In this document: positions 50,869 to 59,885 of the stretch, one piece after another | Layout: the number at the start of each line of letters is the position of its first letter | How positions within the stretch are numbered: position 1 is the stretch's first letter | Source of the DNA: Actinopolyspora mortivallis DSM 44261 | Lineage (GTDB): Bacteria > Actinomycetota > Actinomycetes > Mycobacteriales > Pseudonocardiaceae | Assembly (NCBI RefSeq): GCF_000384035.1 | Contig: NZ_KB913024.1 | Coordinates: forward strand, 1,007,655-1,071,654 | Reading direction: 5' to 3' | Length of the DNA stretch: 64,000 bases | Position numbers and translations under genes: made by a program | The notes under the pieces: model-generated | Told to the model about the DNA's origin: nothing | Databases searched by the model: none | Seen by the model: only the letters and a program-made list of their open reading frames with translations

Positions 50869-52254
50869 ATGGAGACCGATTCCCCGAATCCCGCCGCGGA
50901 GGCCGGCCACGCCGCCGAGGTCTCCGCGCTGCTGACACGGTACGAACGGATCCCCTCGTCGGAGCGGATCCGCCTGGCCAAGTCCACCTCGAACCTGTTC
51001 CGTTTCCGTTCACCGGTGCGGGGCAGCGGGCTCGAGGTCGCCGGGCTGGACCGGGTGCTGTCGGTGGATCCGCACTCCCGCACGGCCGAGGTGCAGGGCA
51101 TGACCACCTACGAGGACCTGGTGGCCGCCACCCTGCGGCACGGTCTGATGCCCACCGTGGTGCCGCAGCTGAGAACGATCACCCTCGGCGGTGCCGTGGC
51201 GGGACTGGGAATCGAGTCCTCCTCGTTCCGGAACGGTCTGCCCCACGAGTCCGTGCGCGAGATGGACGTGCTCACCGGGGACGGTCGGGTGGTCACCGCG
51301 CGGGCCGACAACGAGCACGCCGAACTGTTCCGCGGGTTCGCGAACTCCTACGGCTCGCTCGGCTACGCCCTGCGGCTGGTGATCGACCTGGAACCCGTCC
51401 GGGCCCACGTGTGGCTGCGGCACGTGCGGTTCACCTCCGCCGAGGAGTGTGCCCGGGCCACGGCGGAGATCCGGGCCCACCACGCCTGGGAGGGCGAACA
51501 CGTCGACTTCGTCGACGGCACGGTGTTCGGTCCCTCGGAGCTCTACCTGACCCTGGGAACCTTCCGGGACGGGGCGCCGTTCCGCAGTGACTACACCGGC
51601 AACCGGATCTACTACCGGTCGGTGCGGGAACGCGCGACCGACTGTCTGCGGGTCTCCGACTACCTGTGGCGGTGGGACACCGACTGGTTCTGGTGTTCCC
51701 GGGCGTTGGGAGCCCAGCACCCGTGGATCCGGCCGCTGTGGCCCCGCAGGTACCTCAGGTCCGACTTCTACCGCAGACTCGTGTCCCTCGACCAGCGTTT
51801 CGGCCTCTCGGACCGGCTCAACCGGGTCCGGGGCCGTCCGCGACGGGAACCGGTCATCCAGGACGTGGAGATTCCCGTGGAGCATCTCGCGCGGTTCCTG
51901 GAGTTCTTCCACGACAGGATCGGTATCAGTCCGGTGTGGCTGTGCCCGGTCCGCCTGCGGGACGAGGCGGGGTGGCCGCTGTATCCCATGGACCCGCACC
52001 GGCTCTACGTCAACGTCGGTTTCTGGGCCACCGTCCCGGTGCGCCCCGGCGGACGGTTCGGGGACCACAACCGCGAGATCGAGGCGAAAGTGGCCGAACT
52101 GGACGGGCACAAGTCGTTGTACTCGACCGCGTACTACGGCCGTGAGGAGTTCTGGCGGCACTACGACGGCGACACCTACCGACGGCTCAAGGAGCGTTAC
52201 GACGGGGCGGGCAGGCTCCCCGGACTGTACGAGAAGTGCGTGTTGGGTGAGTGA
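50869..52254 (+). CDS. tmsA: FAD-binding oxidoreductase, TmsA-like (10-methyl fatty acid synthesis)
   Basis: 461 residues, FAD_binding_4 family related to sterol reductase DWF1/DHCR24. The FAD-binding part has TAEVQGMTTYEDLVAATLRHGLMPTVVPQLRTITLGGAVAGLGIESSSFRNG; the remainder shows WLRHVRFTSAEECARA and a C-terminal HKSLYSTAYYGREEFWRHYDGDTYRRLKERYD typical of this group. Directly followed by a cyclopropane-synthase-type methyltransferase, the arrangement of tmsAB/bfaAB: the methyltransferase adds a methylene to oleoyl chains at C10 and this enzyme reduces it to 10-methylstearate. The symbol is assigned from synteny plus family. Confidence 0.85.
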   Translation: METDSPNPAAEAGHAAEVSALLTRYERIPSSERIRLAKSTSNLFRFRSPVRGSGLEVAGLDRVLSVDPHSRTAEVQGMTTYEDLVAATLRHGLMPTVVPQLRTITLGGAVAGLGIESSSFRNGLPHESVREMDVLTGDGRVVTARADNEHAELFRGFANSYGSLGYALRLVIDLEPVRAHVWLRHVRFTSAEECARATAEIRAHHAWEGEHVDFVDGTVFGPSELYLTLGTFRDGAPFRSDYTGNRIYYRSVRERATDCLRVSDYLWRWDTDWFWCSRALGAQHPWIRPLWPRRYLRSDFYRRLVSLDQRFGLSDRLNRVRGRPRREPVIQDVEIPVEHLARFLEFFHDRIGISPVWLCPVRLRDEAGWPLYPMDPHRLYVNVGFWATVPVRPGGRFGDHNREIEAKVAELDGHKSLYSTAYYGREEFWRHYDGDTYRRLKERYDGAGRLPGLYEKCVLGE

Positions 52255-52326
52255 ACGTTGTGCCGGGACTCGTCGGGGCCCGGCGGTACGACACACGCAC
52301 GCCCACCACAACGGAGGAATCGCGAA

Positions 52327-53556
52327 ATGACGTTGGCGAGTGTTTTCGCGCGGGTTTTCGGCGCGGAGCTGCCCGTGGAGTTCCGGGCCTACGACGGGAG
52401 CAGGTGCGGCCCCCGGCAGGCGCCGGCTGCCGTGGTGCTCGAGTCCCCGCTGGCCCTGGCCCATCTGGCCGCGGCCCCCGGGGAACTGGGACTGGCCCGG
52501 GCCTACGTCAACGGTCACATCACCGTGCACGGTGACATGTACACGGCCCTCACGGCGTTCCCCCCGGTCGACCTGGGGGACATCCCGTGGCGGCTGCGTG
52601 CCGAGCTGTTCGCCCGGTTCGGCTGGTACCGGTTCTGGTGGCCGGTGCGGCCTCCCTCGGCTGAGAAGCGGGCGTGGGGAAGGCGGCACTCCAAGAGCAG
52701 GGACAGCCGCAGCATCTCGCACCACTACGACGTGTCCAACAGCTTCTACGAACGGGTGCTGGGGTCGTCGATGACCTACACCTGCGCCGTGTTCGACAAG
52801 CCGGACGCCTCCCTGGAGCAGGCGCAGTACGAGAAACACGACCTGGTGGCCCGCAAGCTCGGACTGACCGAGGGGATGCGGCTGCTGGACATCGGTGCGG
52901 GGTGGGGCGGCATGGTGCTGCACGCCGCCGAGCACTACGGGGTGCGCGCCATCGGGGTCACCCTCTCCCGGCAGCAGGCCGAGTGGGCCCAGCGCGCCAT
53001 CGCCGAGCGGGGACTGAGCGGTGTGGCCGAGGTACGCTACCAGGACTACCGCGACGTTCCCGAGAGCGGCTTCGACGCGATCAGCTCCATCGGGCTGACC
53101 GAGCACATCGGGCGGGAGCAGTTGCCCGGCTACTTCCGTTCGCTGCGGGACAGGCTCCGTCCCGGGGGGAGGCTGCTCAACCACTGCATCACCCGTCCCG
53201 ACGGTTCCTACCCGGCCCGGGCGGGCAAGTTCATCGGACGCTACGTGTTCCCGGACGGCGAGCTGGAACCGCCCGGTGAACTCGTCACGCGGATGCACGA
53301 CAACGGGCTGGAAGTGCGGCACGAGGAGAACCTGCGCGAGCACTACGCCCTCACGCTGGCAGGTTGGTGCGCGAACCTGGACCGGAACTGGCAGGAGGCG
53401 GTGGCCGAGGCCGGACTGGCCACGGCCAGGGTGTGGCGGTTGTACATGGCCGCCTCGCGGCTGGCGTTCGAACGGGGCGGTATCCAGCTGCACCAGATCC
53501 TCGGAGTGCGTCCGGACGGTGGGGACAGCGCGATGCCGTTGCGTCCGGACTGGTGA
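52327..53556 (+). CDS. tmsB: SAM-dependent fatty acid methyltransferase, TmsB-like
   Basis: 409 residues, cyclopropane-fatty-acyl-phospholipid synthase family. The N-terminal domain (ALAHLAAAPGELGLARAYVNGHITVHGDMYTAL) is the usual CFA N-region. The catalytic domain has SISHHYDVSNSFYERVLGSSMTYTCAVF, SAM site LDIGAGWGGMVLHAAEHYG and ISSIGLTEHIG, all CFA hallmarks. Acts on unsaturated phospholipid acyl chains at the membrane. Paired with the FAD reductase 72 bases upstream it predicts tuberculostearic-type lipids. GGAGGA lies nine bases before the ATG. Confidence 0.88.
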   Translation: MTLASVFARVFGAELPVEFRAYDGSRCGPRQAPAAVVLESPLALAHLAAAPGELGLARAYVNGHITVHGDMYTALTAFPPVDLGDIPWRLRAELFARFGWYRFWWPVRPPSAEKRAWGRRHSKSRDSRSISHHYDVSNSFYERVLGSSMTYTCAVFDKPDASLEQAQYEKHDLVARKLGLTEGMRLLDIGAGWGGMVLHAAEHYGVRAIGVTLSRQQAEWAQRAIAERGLSGVAEVRYQDYRDVPESGFDAISSIGLTEHIGREQLPGYFRSLRDRLRPGGRLLNHCITRPDGSYPARAGKFIGRYVFPDGELEPPGELVTRMHDNGLEVRHEENLREHYALTLAGWCANLDRNWQEAVAEAGLATARVWRLYMAASRLAFERGGIQLHQILGVRPDGGDSAMPLRPDW

Positions 53557-53659
53557 GCCGGATCCGTTCCCGACCGGATTCGCCCGACAGACCCGTCGGT
53601 CCCCACCGCGGTGGCGGGGACACGGGTGGACGGGTCCGTGTCCCCGCTTCCCTGGTGCG

Positions 53660-53696
53660 GCGGCCCGCCGGACGGCCGGACCGTCCGGCGGGCCGC
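53660..53696. terminator. 16-base-pair hairpin after tmsB
   Basis: GCGGCCCGCCGGACGG (53660-53675) and its exact complement (53681-53696) with a CCGGA loop. A smaller hairpin with GGGGACACGG/CCGTGTCCCC arms precedes it in the same gap. Together they probably end the tmsAB transcript before the nsrR gene. Confidence 0.75.
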
Positions 53697-53770
53697 AAGG
53701 GGTAGCCCGCCGACGGCGGGACCGCAGCGTCACGACCGAGGTGGTTCCGCTCACTCGAAGTGGAATCCAT

Positions 53771-53782
53771 GATTCGTATTTG
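53771..53782 (-). promoter_or_regulatory. candidate NsrR operator before nsrR
   Basis: GATTCGTATTTG on the plus strand; its complement CAAATACGAATC differs by one base from CAAATACGATTC upstream of hmp. It lies 15 bases before the nsrR GTG, so binding would block its own transcription. The surrounding stretch is AT-rich for this genome. Confidence 0.6.
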
Positions 53783-53797
53783 GATAGTCTCCACACC

Positions 53798-54238
53798 GTG
53801 CGACTGACCAAGAGCACCGACCTCGCGTTGCGCGTCGTGATGCGCCTGGCGGTGCTGGAGGGGGAAACGCCCACCACTCGGGAGGTGGCCGCCGCCGTGG
53901 CCGCTCCGTACAGCCACGCGGCCAAGGTCGTCACCCGGCTCCGGCATCTCGGCGTGGTGGAGGCGCGGCGTGGTCGGGGTGGCGGTTTGGGTCTCACCGC
54001 GACAGGCCGGTCCGCCTCGGTGGGCTGGCTCGTGCGGGAGCTGGAGGGCGCCGGGGACGTGGTCGGGTGCGAGGAGGACCCGCCCTGTCCGCTGCGGAAC
54101 GCGTGTCGGCTGCGCACGGTGTTGCGGGAGGCCCAGGAGGCCTTTTTCGCGTCCCTGGACCCGATCGTCGTCGGGGATCTCGTCACCGCTCCGGCGGGGC
54201 CGGTGCTGCTGAGCCTCTCCGCGCGGTCGAGTGGCTGA
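53798..54238 (+). CDS. nsrR: Rrf2-family nitric-oxide sensor, NsrR type
   Basis: 146 residues. N-terminal winged helix VRLTKSTDLALRVVMRLAVLEGETPTTREVAAAVAAPYSHAAKVVTRLRHLGVVEARRGRGGGL; wing with RGRGGG. Three Cys with C-x5-C-x5-C spacing (GCEEDPPCPLRNACRL) match the iron-sulfur ligands of Streptomyces NsrR. NO destroys the cluster and releases repression. The next gene is the flavohemoglobin, its classical target. GTG start at 53798 with no strong ribosome site, possibly leaderless. Confidence 0.92.
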   Translation: MRLTKSTDLALRVVMRLAVLEGETPTTREVAAAVAAPYSHAAKVVTRLRHLGVVEARRGRGGGLGLTATGRSASVGWLVRELEGAGDVVGCEEDPPCPLRNACRLRTVLREAQEAFFASLDPIVVGDLVTAPAGPVLLSLSARSSG

Positions 54239-54297
54239 TCACCCCGCGACCGAGTCCGGTGCCGATCCGCGCCGGACGTGTCGGTCTCACATGCCCT

Positions 54298-54309
54298 CAA
54301 ATACGATTC
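54298..54309 (+). promoter_or_regulatory. candidate NsrR operator before hmp
   Basis: CAAATACGATTC, ending 24 bases before the hmp ATG; 11 of 12 bases are shared with the (reverse-oriented) element before nsrR. In the 95-base gap between the two genes it is the only AT-rich element. Confidence 0.6.
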
Positions 54310-54333
54310 TGAGATACCGGTTCGGGGTTCGCG

Positions 54334-55524
54334 ATGTTGTCCGAGAAGTCAGCCCAGACCGTCCGTGCCACCCTGCCTGTGGTGCGCGGCGCCATCGACG
54401 AGATCGCCGCTCGTTTCTACGACAGGCTCTTCACCGCTCATCCGGAGCTGTTACGGGATCTGTTCAACCGGGGCAACCAGGCGAACGGCACACAGCGTCG
54501 GGCGCTGGCCGGTTCGATCGCCCACTTCGCCTCCGCGCTGGTCGACGAACAGGGCACCCGCCCCGAAGGGATACTCGCGCGCGTCGCGCACAAGCACGCC
54601 TCGCTGGGCGTCACCCGCGACCAGTACCGCGTCGTGGAGGTGAATCTCTTCGCGGCGATCGCCGAGGTGCTGGGTGAGGCCGCGACCGACGAGGTCCTCG
54701 GCGCCTGGGAGGAGGTCTACTGGCTGATGGCCGAGTCCCTGATCGCCCGCGAGGAGAAGCTGTACGCCGAAGCCGGAGCCCCGGACGGTGACACGTGGCG
54801 CGAGTACCGCGTCGACGCTCGTCTCCCCGAGACCCCGGAGGTGGTGACCTTGCTGCTGCGTCCGGTGGACGGTGGGCCGGTATCCGAGTGGCGAGCCGGG
54901 CAGTACGTCTCGGTGCGGGTCCCGCTGCCGGACGGTGCTCGACAGATTCGCCAGTACAGCCTGACCGGCGACCCGCGCGCCGAGGAGCTCCGGATCACCG
55001 TCAAGAGGGTGAGCGGCGAGCCGGACGGCGAGGTCTCGAACCGACTGCACGACCACGTCCGTGAGGGCGACGTCCTGGGGGTCAGCGCTCCCTTCGGGGA
55101 CGTGGTCCTGGAGGAGGGAAGCGGTCCGCTGCTGTTGGCCTCCGCCGGGATCGGGTGCACCCCCGTGATCGCGATGCTGCGCCACCTCGTCGCCACCGGC
55201 TCCGCCCGTCGGGTCATCGCCGTGCACGGCGACCGCCGCCCGAGCACGCACGCGTTCCGCGCCGAGTTCGAGCGGTTGGTCGCCGAACTCGACAACGTCG
55301 AGGCACACGTGTGGTACGAGAACCCCGAGGGAGCCTGGCCGGAGCAACGGACGGGGACACCCGACCTGACGGGACTGGGGATCCCGCCGGGCACCGAGGC
55401 CTACCTGTGCGGTCCGTTGGCTTTCATGCGCCGGGCGCACCGGCAACTGCTTTCGGCGGGTGTGGCCGAAACGGATATCCACTACGAGGTCTTCGAACCC
55501 GATCACTGGCGTACCGGGGACTGA
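54334..55524 (+). CDS. hmp: flavohemoglobin, nitric oxide dioxygenase
   Basis: 396 residues, three domains. The globin domain (about 1-140) contains RVAHKHASLGVTRDQYRVV with the proximal haem His; the FAD domain has RQYSLTGDPRAEELRITVKRV (RxYS motif); the NAD domain has ASAGIGCTPVIAMLRHL and YLCGPLAFMRRAH. It converts NO and O2 to nitrate using NADH in the cytosol. It follows nsrR by 95 bases and has an operator-like element, so NO-inducible expression is expected. Confidence 0.95.
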   Translation: MLSEKSAQTVRATLPVVRGAIDEIAARFYDRLFTAHPELLRDLFNRGNQANGTQRRALAGSIAHFASALVDEQGTRPEGILARVAHKHASLGVTRDQYRVVEVNLFAAIAEVLGEAATDEVLGAWEEVYWLMAESLIAREEKLYAEAGAPDGDTWREYRVDARLPETPEVVTLLLRPVDGGPVSEWRAGQYVSVRVPLPDGARQIRQYSLTGDPRAEELRITVKRVSGEPDGEVSNRLHDHVREGDVLGVSAPFGDVVLEEGSGPLLLASAGIGCTPVIAMLRHLVATGSARRVIAVHGDRRPSTHAFRAEFERLVAELDNVEAHVWYENPEGAWPEQRTGTPDLTGLGIPPGTEAYLCGPLAFMRRAHRQLLSAGVAETDIHYEVFEPDHWRTGD

Positions 55525-55666
55525 GCGGACGTTTCCGAGACTGCGGTGGACGTGGTGTCGATCCGGTGGTCTCGGAGTTCGTCCGTAACGAGGGTGAGGG
55601 GCGTGGCCGCGACCGGTCGGCCGACAGTCCGCCTTCGGACCGGGTCCCCGGCAGCGTCTTCGCCGT

Positions 55667-57118
55667 TCATCCGTTCGGCGCCACGTCGTCCAGGGACACG
55701 GCCGGGACCAGTTCGGTGACCGGGGTGCGGACCCACCAGACGCCGCTTTCCCGTCGTTCGCGCGGGGTGCTGAAGCGGTAATGGAACAGCCGTGCCCGTA
55801 CGTAACGCGGGGGCCGCCCGTGGAACGGGTCGTGGCGTAGCAGCCGCAGCACGTTCCGGTCCCCGCGCAGCAGGGCGAGCAGCAGCCGTTCGAGCCATCC
55901 CCTCCCGTAGGAGGGCGATATCGCGACGAACCACATCAGCCAGTCGAGCCGCAGGTGGTAGGGGGCGATCTGGGGAGGCCGACGGGTGACCTCGCCCGGT
56001 TTGCCCCGGAACCCGTACTCCCGCCACTCGGACTCCCCGGTGGCCAGTCCCTCCAGGATCACCTCGTGGCGGGTGCGCGTGACGCTGCCGAAGGCCCCGT
56101 AGGTGTTGCCCAGGTGCAGTTTGTTGAAGCTGCGGTTCATCACCTGTCCGCTGCCGAGCATGTTGCGTACCGGCCAGTAACTGAGCACCACCATCAGCGC
56201 GGTCAACGCCAGCACGGCCGCGCGGTGCCACAACGGGGTGCTCCCGTCCTGGGGGAGTTCCGCGGCGGGAGTGAGGGCCTGGGTGGGCAGCCAGCCGAGC
56301 AGGGTGGTGTCCGTCGCGGAGAAGGCCAGGGTGATCGTGACCAGGTTGAGCCAGGCGAAGTTGCCGCTGAGCAGCAGCCAGCCCTGGGTGACGATCATGA
56401 CCAGGGCGGCGGCCGAGGCCACCGGTTGGGGCAGGAACAGGGCGAACGGCACGATCAACTGGGTGATGTGGTTGGCCACCACCTCGGCGCGGTGCAGTGG
56501 GCGCGGAGCGCGGTGGAACGCCCGACTCAGCGGACCGGGCATCGGCTGGGTCTCGTGGTGGTAGTACAGGGCGGTGAGATCCCGCCAGGCGGGGTCACCG
56601 CGCATCTTGATCAGACCGGCTCCGAACTCCACCCGGAACAGCAGCCAGCACAGCAGCCAGATCACCGGAACCGGGGTCGTGGTGTGGGCGGGGCCCAGGA
56701 AGACCGCCAGGAATCCCGTTTCGAGCAACAGGGACTCCCAGCCGAAGGCGTACCAGACCTGGCCGGTGTTGACGATCGACAGGTACAGCGCCCACAGCGC
56801 GAACCACACCGTCATCGCCGCCCACAGCGGCAGGAGGTCGGTGGCGCCGAGGAACGCGCCCAGACTGAGCAGCAGCCCGCACCATCCGACCACGCGCAGC
56901 AGTCGGTCCGAGTAGTGGAGGTGGAACAGCGTGGGGCAGCGGCGGAAGGAAACCCGTTCCAGGAAGCGGGGCGCGGGGGTGAGTCCGCGTTCGCCGAGCA
57001 GCGGGACGAACTGGTTGAGTACGTTGAGGAAGGCCAGGGCGTAGGTGGCCGCGAGCAGGCGCTGGAGCACGAACCGGGCGGGGTCGTACTCCGGGGCCCA
57101 GAACCAGTCCCAGGTCAT
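55667..57118 (-). CDS. lipase maturation factor family membrane protein
   Basis: 483 residues. Eight or so hydrophobic helices with LMF1 signatures: LGERGLTPAPRFLER, WYAFGWESLLLETGFLAVFLGP, WLLFRVEFGAGLIKMRGDPAWRDLTALYYHHETQPMP, and a C-terminal soluble part with GSVTRTRHEVILEG and APYHLRLDWLMWFVA. In vertebrates LMF1 assists lipase folding in the ER; actinobacterial members are integral membrane proteins of unproven role. A secreted lipase is encoded at 10.6 kb, but no link is shown. GGAGACGG precedes the ATG. Confidence 0.9.
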   Translation of the reverse strand: MTWDWFWAPEYDPARFVLQRLLAATYALAFLNVLNQFVPLLGERGLTPAPRFLERVSFRRCPTLFHLHYSDRLLRVVGWCGLLLSLGAFLGATDLLPLWAAMTVWFALWALYLSIVNTGQVWYAFGWESLLLETGFLAVFLGPAHTTTPVPVIWLLCWLLFRVEFGAGLIKMRGDPAWRDLTALYYHHETQPMPGPLSRAFHRAPRPLHRAEVVANHITQLIVPFALFLPQPVASAAALVMIVTQGWLLLSGNFAWLNLVTITLAFSATDTTLLGWLPTQALTPAAELPQDGSTPLWHRAAVLALTALMVVLSYWPVRNMLGSGQVMNRSFNKLHLGNTYGAFGSVTRTRHEVILEGLATGESEWREYGFRGKPGEVTRRPPQIAPYHLRLDWLMWFVAISPSYGRGWLERLLLALLRGDRNVLRLLRHDPFHGRPPRYVRARLFHYRFSTPRERRESGVWWVRTPVTELVPAVSLDDVAPNG

Positions 57119-57295
57119 GCTCTGCCGTCTCCGCCGGGACGTCGTGACACGGTCCTTCCGCGTGGTGCGGTCGAAACTACGGTGTGCCGACGATGATCGC
57201 AGCGAGCCGTGTCCCGTGACGGAGGCACCGTACGTGCCCGAGGCACGGCCCGGGGCCGTGGGTGGTCGGCGGCCCCGAGCGGTCGGTGCGCGGTC

Positions 57296-58651
57296 TCAGG
57301 ACTCCGCGCCGTGGCTGATGCGCACCATCTCGTCGCGTTCGACGACCTTCATGCGTTCCCGGCCGCGCTGTGCCCCGAGTGCCCGTTCGTGCTCGTCGAG
57401 GCGGTTCCAGCCTTCCCAGGTGGTGTAGTCCACCCCGCGCTCGTCGAGCATCCGCAGTACCGCGTCCCGGTCGCTCTCGGTCGGGGTCGGCAGGTTTCCG
57501 AGGTCGGCGAGCAGGTTGTTGACGGTTTCCAGCGCGTCACCCTTGGTGTGGCCGATGAGTCCCACGGGCCCGCGTTTGATCCAGCCGGTGGTGTAGACCC
57601 CCGGAACGTGCTCGCCGTCGAGGTCGAGCACCCTTCCCCCCTCGTGGGGGATGGTTCCCGAGTCGTGGTCGAAGGGGACGTCCGGCAGGGCCGAGCTCAG
57701 GTAGCCCACGGCCCGGTAGACGGACTGCACCTCGTGGGTCTCGTACTCGCCGGTTCCACGGACCGAGCCGTCCCCGGTCAGCTCCATGATCTCGGTGCGC
57801 AACCCGGTGACCTCGGTCTCGCCCAGGATCTCCACGGGACGGCGCAGGAAGTGGAAGTGCAGCCTGCGGGCGGCCTGTCCCGAGGGGTCACGCAGCGCCC
57901 AGTCCTGCAGGGTCTTGACCACGGACTTGACCTGGTTGTTGGTGCGGACGGACTCCTCGCTGGCCTCGTCGAGTTCGAAGCCCTCGGGGTGCACGATCAG
58001 CTCCGTGTTCGGCTGGTGGCCGAGCTCGCGCAGTTCCAGCGGGGTGAACTTCGTCTGTGCCGGTCCGCGTCGGGCGAAGACGTGCACGTCGGTCACCGAG
58101 GAGGCGCTCAGTGCCCGGTGGACGTTGTCGGGGATCTCGGTGTCGAGCAGGTCGTCGGCCTGTTTGGCGAGCACGCGCGCCACGTCGAGGGCCACGTTGC
58201 CCGCCCCGAGGATCGCCACGCCGCGGGCGTCGAGGTTCCAGTCCCTGGGGGCGTCGGGGTGGCCGTCGTAGAAGGAGATGAACTCCGAGGCGCCGTGGCT
58301 GCCCGGCAGTTCGACGCCGGGCACGGGCAGGTTCCGGTCGTCGGCAGCGCCCGTGGCGAACACCACGGCGTGGTAGTGCTCGCGCAGGTCCTCCAGCTTG
58401 CAGTCCACCCCGTACTCCACGTGCCCGAGGAAGCGGATTCCGGGGGTGTCCAGCACCTTGTGCAACGCGTTGACGATGCCCTTGATCCGGGGGTGGTCCG
58501 GGGCGACGCCGTAGCGGACCAGCCCGTAGGGGGCGGGCATCCGGTCGAACAGGTCCACTTCGACGGGGGTTTCCGACTTGTTCAGGATGTCCGCGGTGTA
58601 GACACCGGCGGGGCCGGCGCCGATCACGGCCACTCGAAGCGGCTGGCTCAC
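57296..58651 (-). CDS. fprA: ferredoxin--NADP+ reductase, FprA type
   Basis: 451 residues, adrenodoxin-reductase-like. FAD site RVAVIGAGPAGVYTADIL, PYGLVRYGVAPDHPRIKG (family hallmark), NADP site ILGAGNVALDVARVLA, and TTGWIKRGPVGLIGHTKGDA near the C-terminus. It transfers electrons between NADPH and ferredoxin for cytochrome P450s or Fe-S biogenesis. GTG start with GAGGAGG upstream. A good DtxR/IdeR-type iron box lies 43 bases before the start, so it should be induced when iron is scarce. Confidence 0.94.
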   Translation of the reverse strand: MSQPLRVAVIGAGPAGVYTADILNKSETPVEVDLFDRMPAPYGLVRYGVAPDHPRIKGIVNALHKVLDTPGIRFLGHVEYGVDCKLEDLREHYHAVVFATGAADDRNLPVPGVELPGSHGASEFISFYDGHPDAPRDWNLDARGVAILGAGNVALDVARVLAKQADDLLDTEIPDNVHRALSASSVTDVHVFARRGPAQTKFTPLELRELGHQPNTELIVHPEGFELDEASEESVRTNNQVKSVVKTLQDWALRDPSGQAARRLHFHFLRRPVEILGETEVTGLRTEIMELTGDGSVRGTGEYETHEVQSVYRAVGYLSSALPDVPFDHDSGTIPHEGGRVLDLDGEHVPGVYTTGWIKRGPVGLIGHTKGDALETVNNLLADLGNLPTPTESDRDAVLRMLDERGVDYTTWEGWNRLDEHERALGAQRGRERMKVVERDEMVRISHGAES

Positions 58652-58693
58652 GGTGGTTCCTCCTCAAGGCCCGGTGGGCACGTCTTCCTCCCC

Positions 58694-58712
58694 ATAGCTT
58701 AGGCATACCTAA
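58694..58712. promoter_or_regulatory. DtxR/IdeR-type iron box before fprA
   Basis: ATAGCTTAGGCATACCTAA agrees with 16 of 19 positions of the consensus TWAGGTWAGSCTWACCTWA and includes the palindromic core TTAGG-CATA-CCTAA. Position and score fit iron-dependent repression of the fprA promoter. Confidence 0.8.
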
Positions 58713-59075
58713 CTACACTGCCCGGCATGTGGACGGGTGAGTCCGGTTACAGGGCTCGGCCCGCCTCGTGGGAGGTTCGCGCCGGTGAGCGGGGAGTTCG
58801 GGCCCGTTTCGAGTAAGGGAGTGCCCCACCCGCGGGAGCGGGGTTGCGTCCGAAAAGGCTCCGAAACCCCCGAACGAGGGATGTGGGTGCGTGGTTCCGA
58901 CAGCCGACCGTGAGTGTTCGAGCGCGGGGTGTCACAGTATTATTCGTGTTGATCACTCGACGGTAGCTCCGGAAGACGGGCGGGGGAGCTGCGTCGTCGG
59001 CCATGCACACAGAGCGAGATCAGGGCCCGGGTGTCGGGGGGCACTGCTGGTGGCCCGTGACAACAGGGAGCTTCC
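58713..59075. other. divergent intergenic region between fprA and the DUF574 methyltransferase gene
   Basis: About 360 bases. Beyond the iron box, the stretch near 58930-58965 (CACAGTATTATTCGTGTTGATCACT) is the only AT-rich, promoter-like part and probably serves the rightward methyltransferase/GGDEF pair. No small gene or RNA was recognised. Confidence 0.4.
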
Positions 59076-59882
59076 ATGACAGACCCGAACCGCCTACCCG
59101 CGGACGTCGACCTGGAGAAGGCCAGTGCGGCACGGTGCTACGACTACTACCTCGGCGGTTCACACAACTTCGAGGTGGACCGCGAGCTGGCCCGGAAGGT
59201 GGAGGCCAGGGTTCCGCACGTGAAACCGCTGGCGCAGAACAACCGGGCCTTCCTGCGCCGGGCCGTCCGGTACTGCCTGGACCGGGGGATCAGACAGTTC
59301 CTCGACCTCGGCTCCGGCATCCCCACGGTGGGCAACGTGCACGAGATCGCCCAGGACCGCGCCCCCGAGGCGCGGGTGCTCTACGTGGACAACGAGCCGG
59401 TGGCCGTGGCCCACAGCCGCACGATCCTGGAGGGCAACGAGCGGGCCGACGCGTTGCAGGCCGACTTCGACTCCGTCGAGGAGATCCTCGCCTCGGAGCA
59501 GGCCGGACGGCTGCTGGACCTCTCCGAACCGATCGCGGTGATGATGGTGGCGCTGGTGCACTTCGTGCCGGACTCGGCCGGACCCCACGAGACCATCCGG
59601 GCCTACCACGAACGGATGCCCCCGGGCAGCTACCTGGGATTCTCCCACGTCACTCACGAGGGGTATCCCGAGTTCACCCAGAGCATCATCGACCTCTACG
59701 CCGACAGCAGCAATCCGGTGGTCTCCCGCACCCACGAGGAGGTCGCCGAGCTGCTCTCCGACTTCGAACTGGTGGAGCCGGGCCTGGTCTACGTGCCGGA
59801 GTGGCGTCCGGACACCGAGGAGGACCGCTGGGAGGATCCGGCCCGGTCCCTGGTCTACGGGGCGGTTGGGCGCAAGGTGTGA
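59076..59882 (+). CDS. DUF574 S-adenosylmethionine methyltransferase
   Basis: 268 residues, normal family length. SAARCYDYYLGGSHNFEVDRELARKVEA, FLDLGSGIPTVGNVHEIAQD (SAM site), VLYVDNEPVAVAHSRTILEGN, MMVALVHFVPD and the usual ending LVYGAVGRKV. Substrate unknown; actinomycetes carry many paralogues, including one at 28.2 kb here. It is three bases before the GGDEF/EAL gene, so the two are co-translated, which hints that the methyltransferase and the c-di-GMP-type protein share a signalling role. Confidence 0.92.
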   Translation: MTDPNRLPADVDLEKASAARCYDYYLGGSHNFEVDRELARKVEARVPHVKPLAQNNRAFLRRAVRYCLDRGIRQFLDLGSGIPTVGNVHEIAQDRAPEARVLYVDNEPVAVAHSRTILEGNERADALQADFDSVEEILASEQAGRLLDLSEPIAVMMVALVHFVPDSAGPHETIRAYHERMPPGSYLGFSHVTHEGYPEFTQSIIDLYADSSNPVVSRTHEEVAELLSDFELVEPGLVYVPEWRPDTEEDRWEDPARSLVYGAVGRKV

Positions 59883-59885
59883 TCG

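Noticed and set aside
51010-54300. 1096-residue open frame on the minus strand
   Set aside because: It is the antisense of the tmsA, tmsB and nsrR genes; composition is His/Gln/Pro/Arg-rich with no domain, typical of GC-rich shadow frames.
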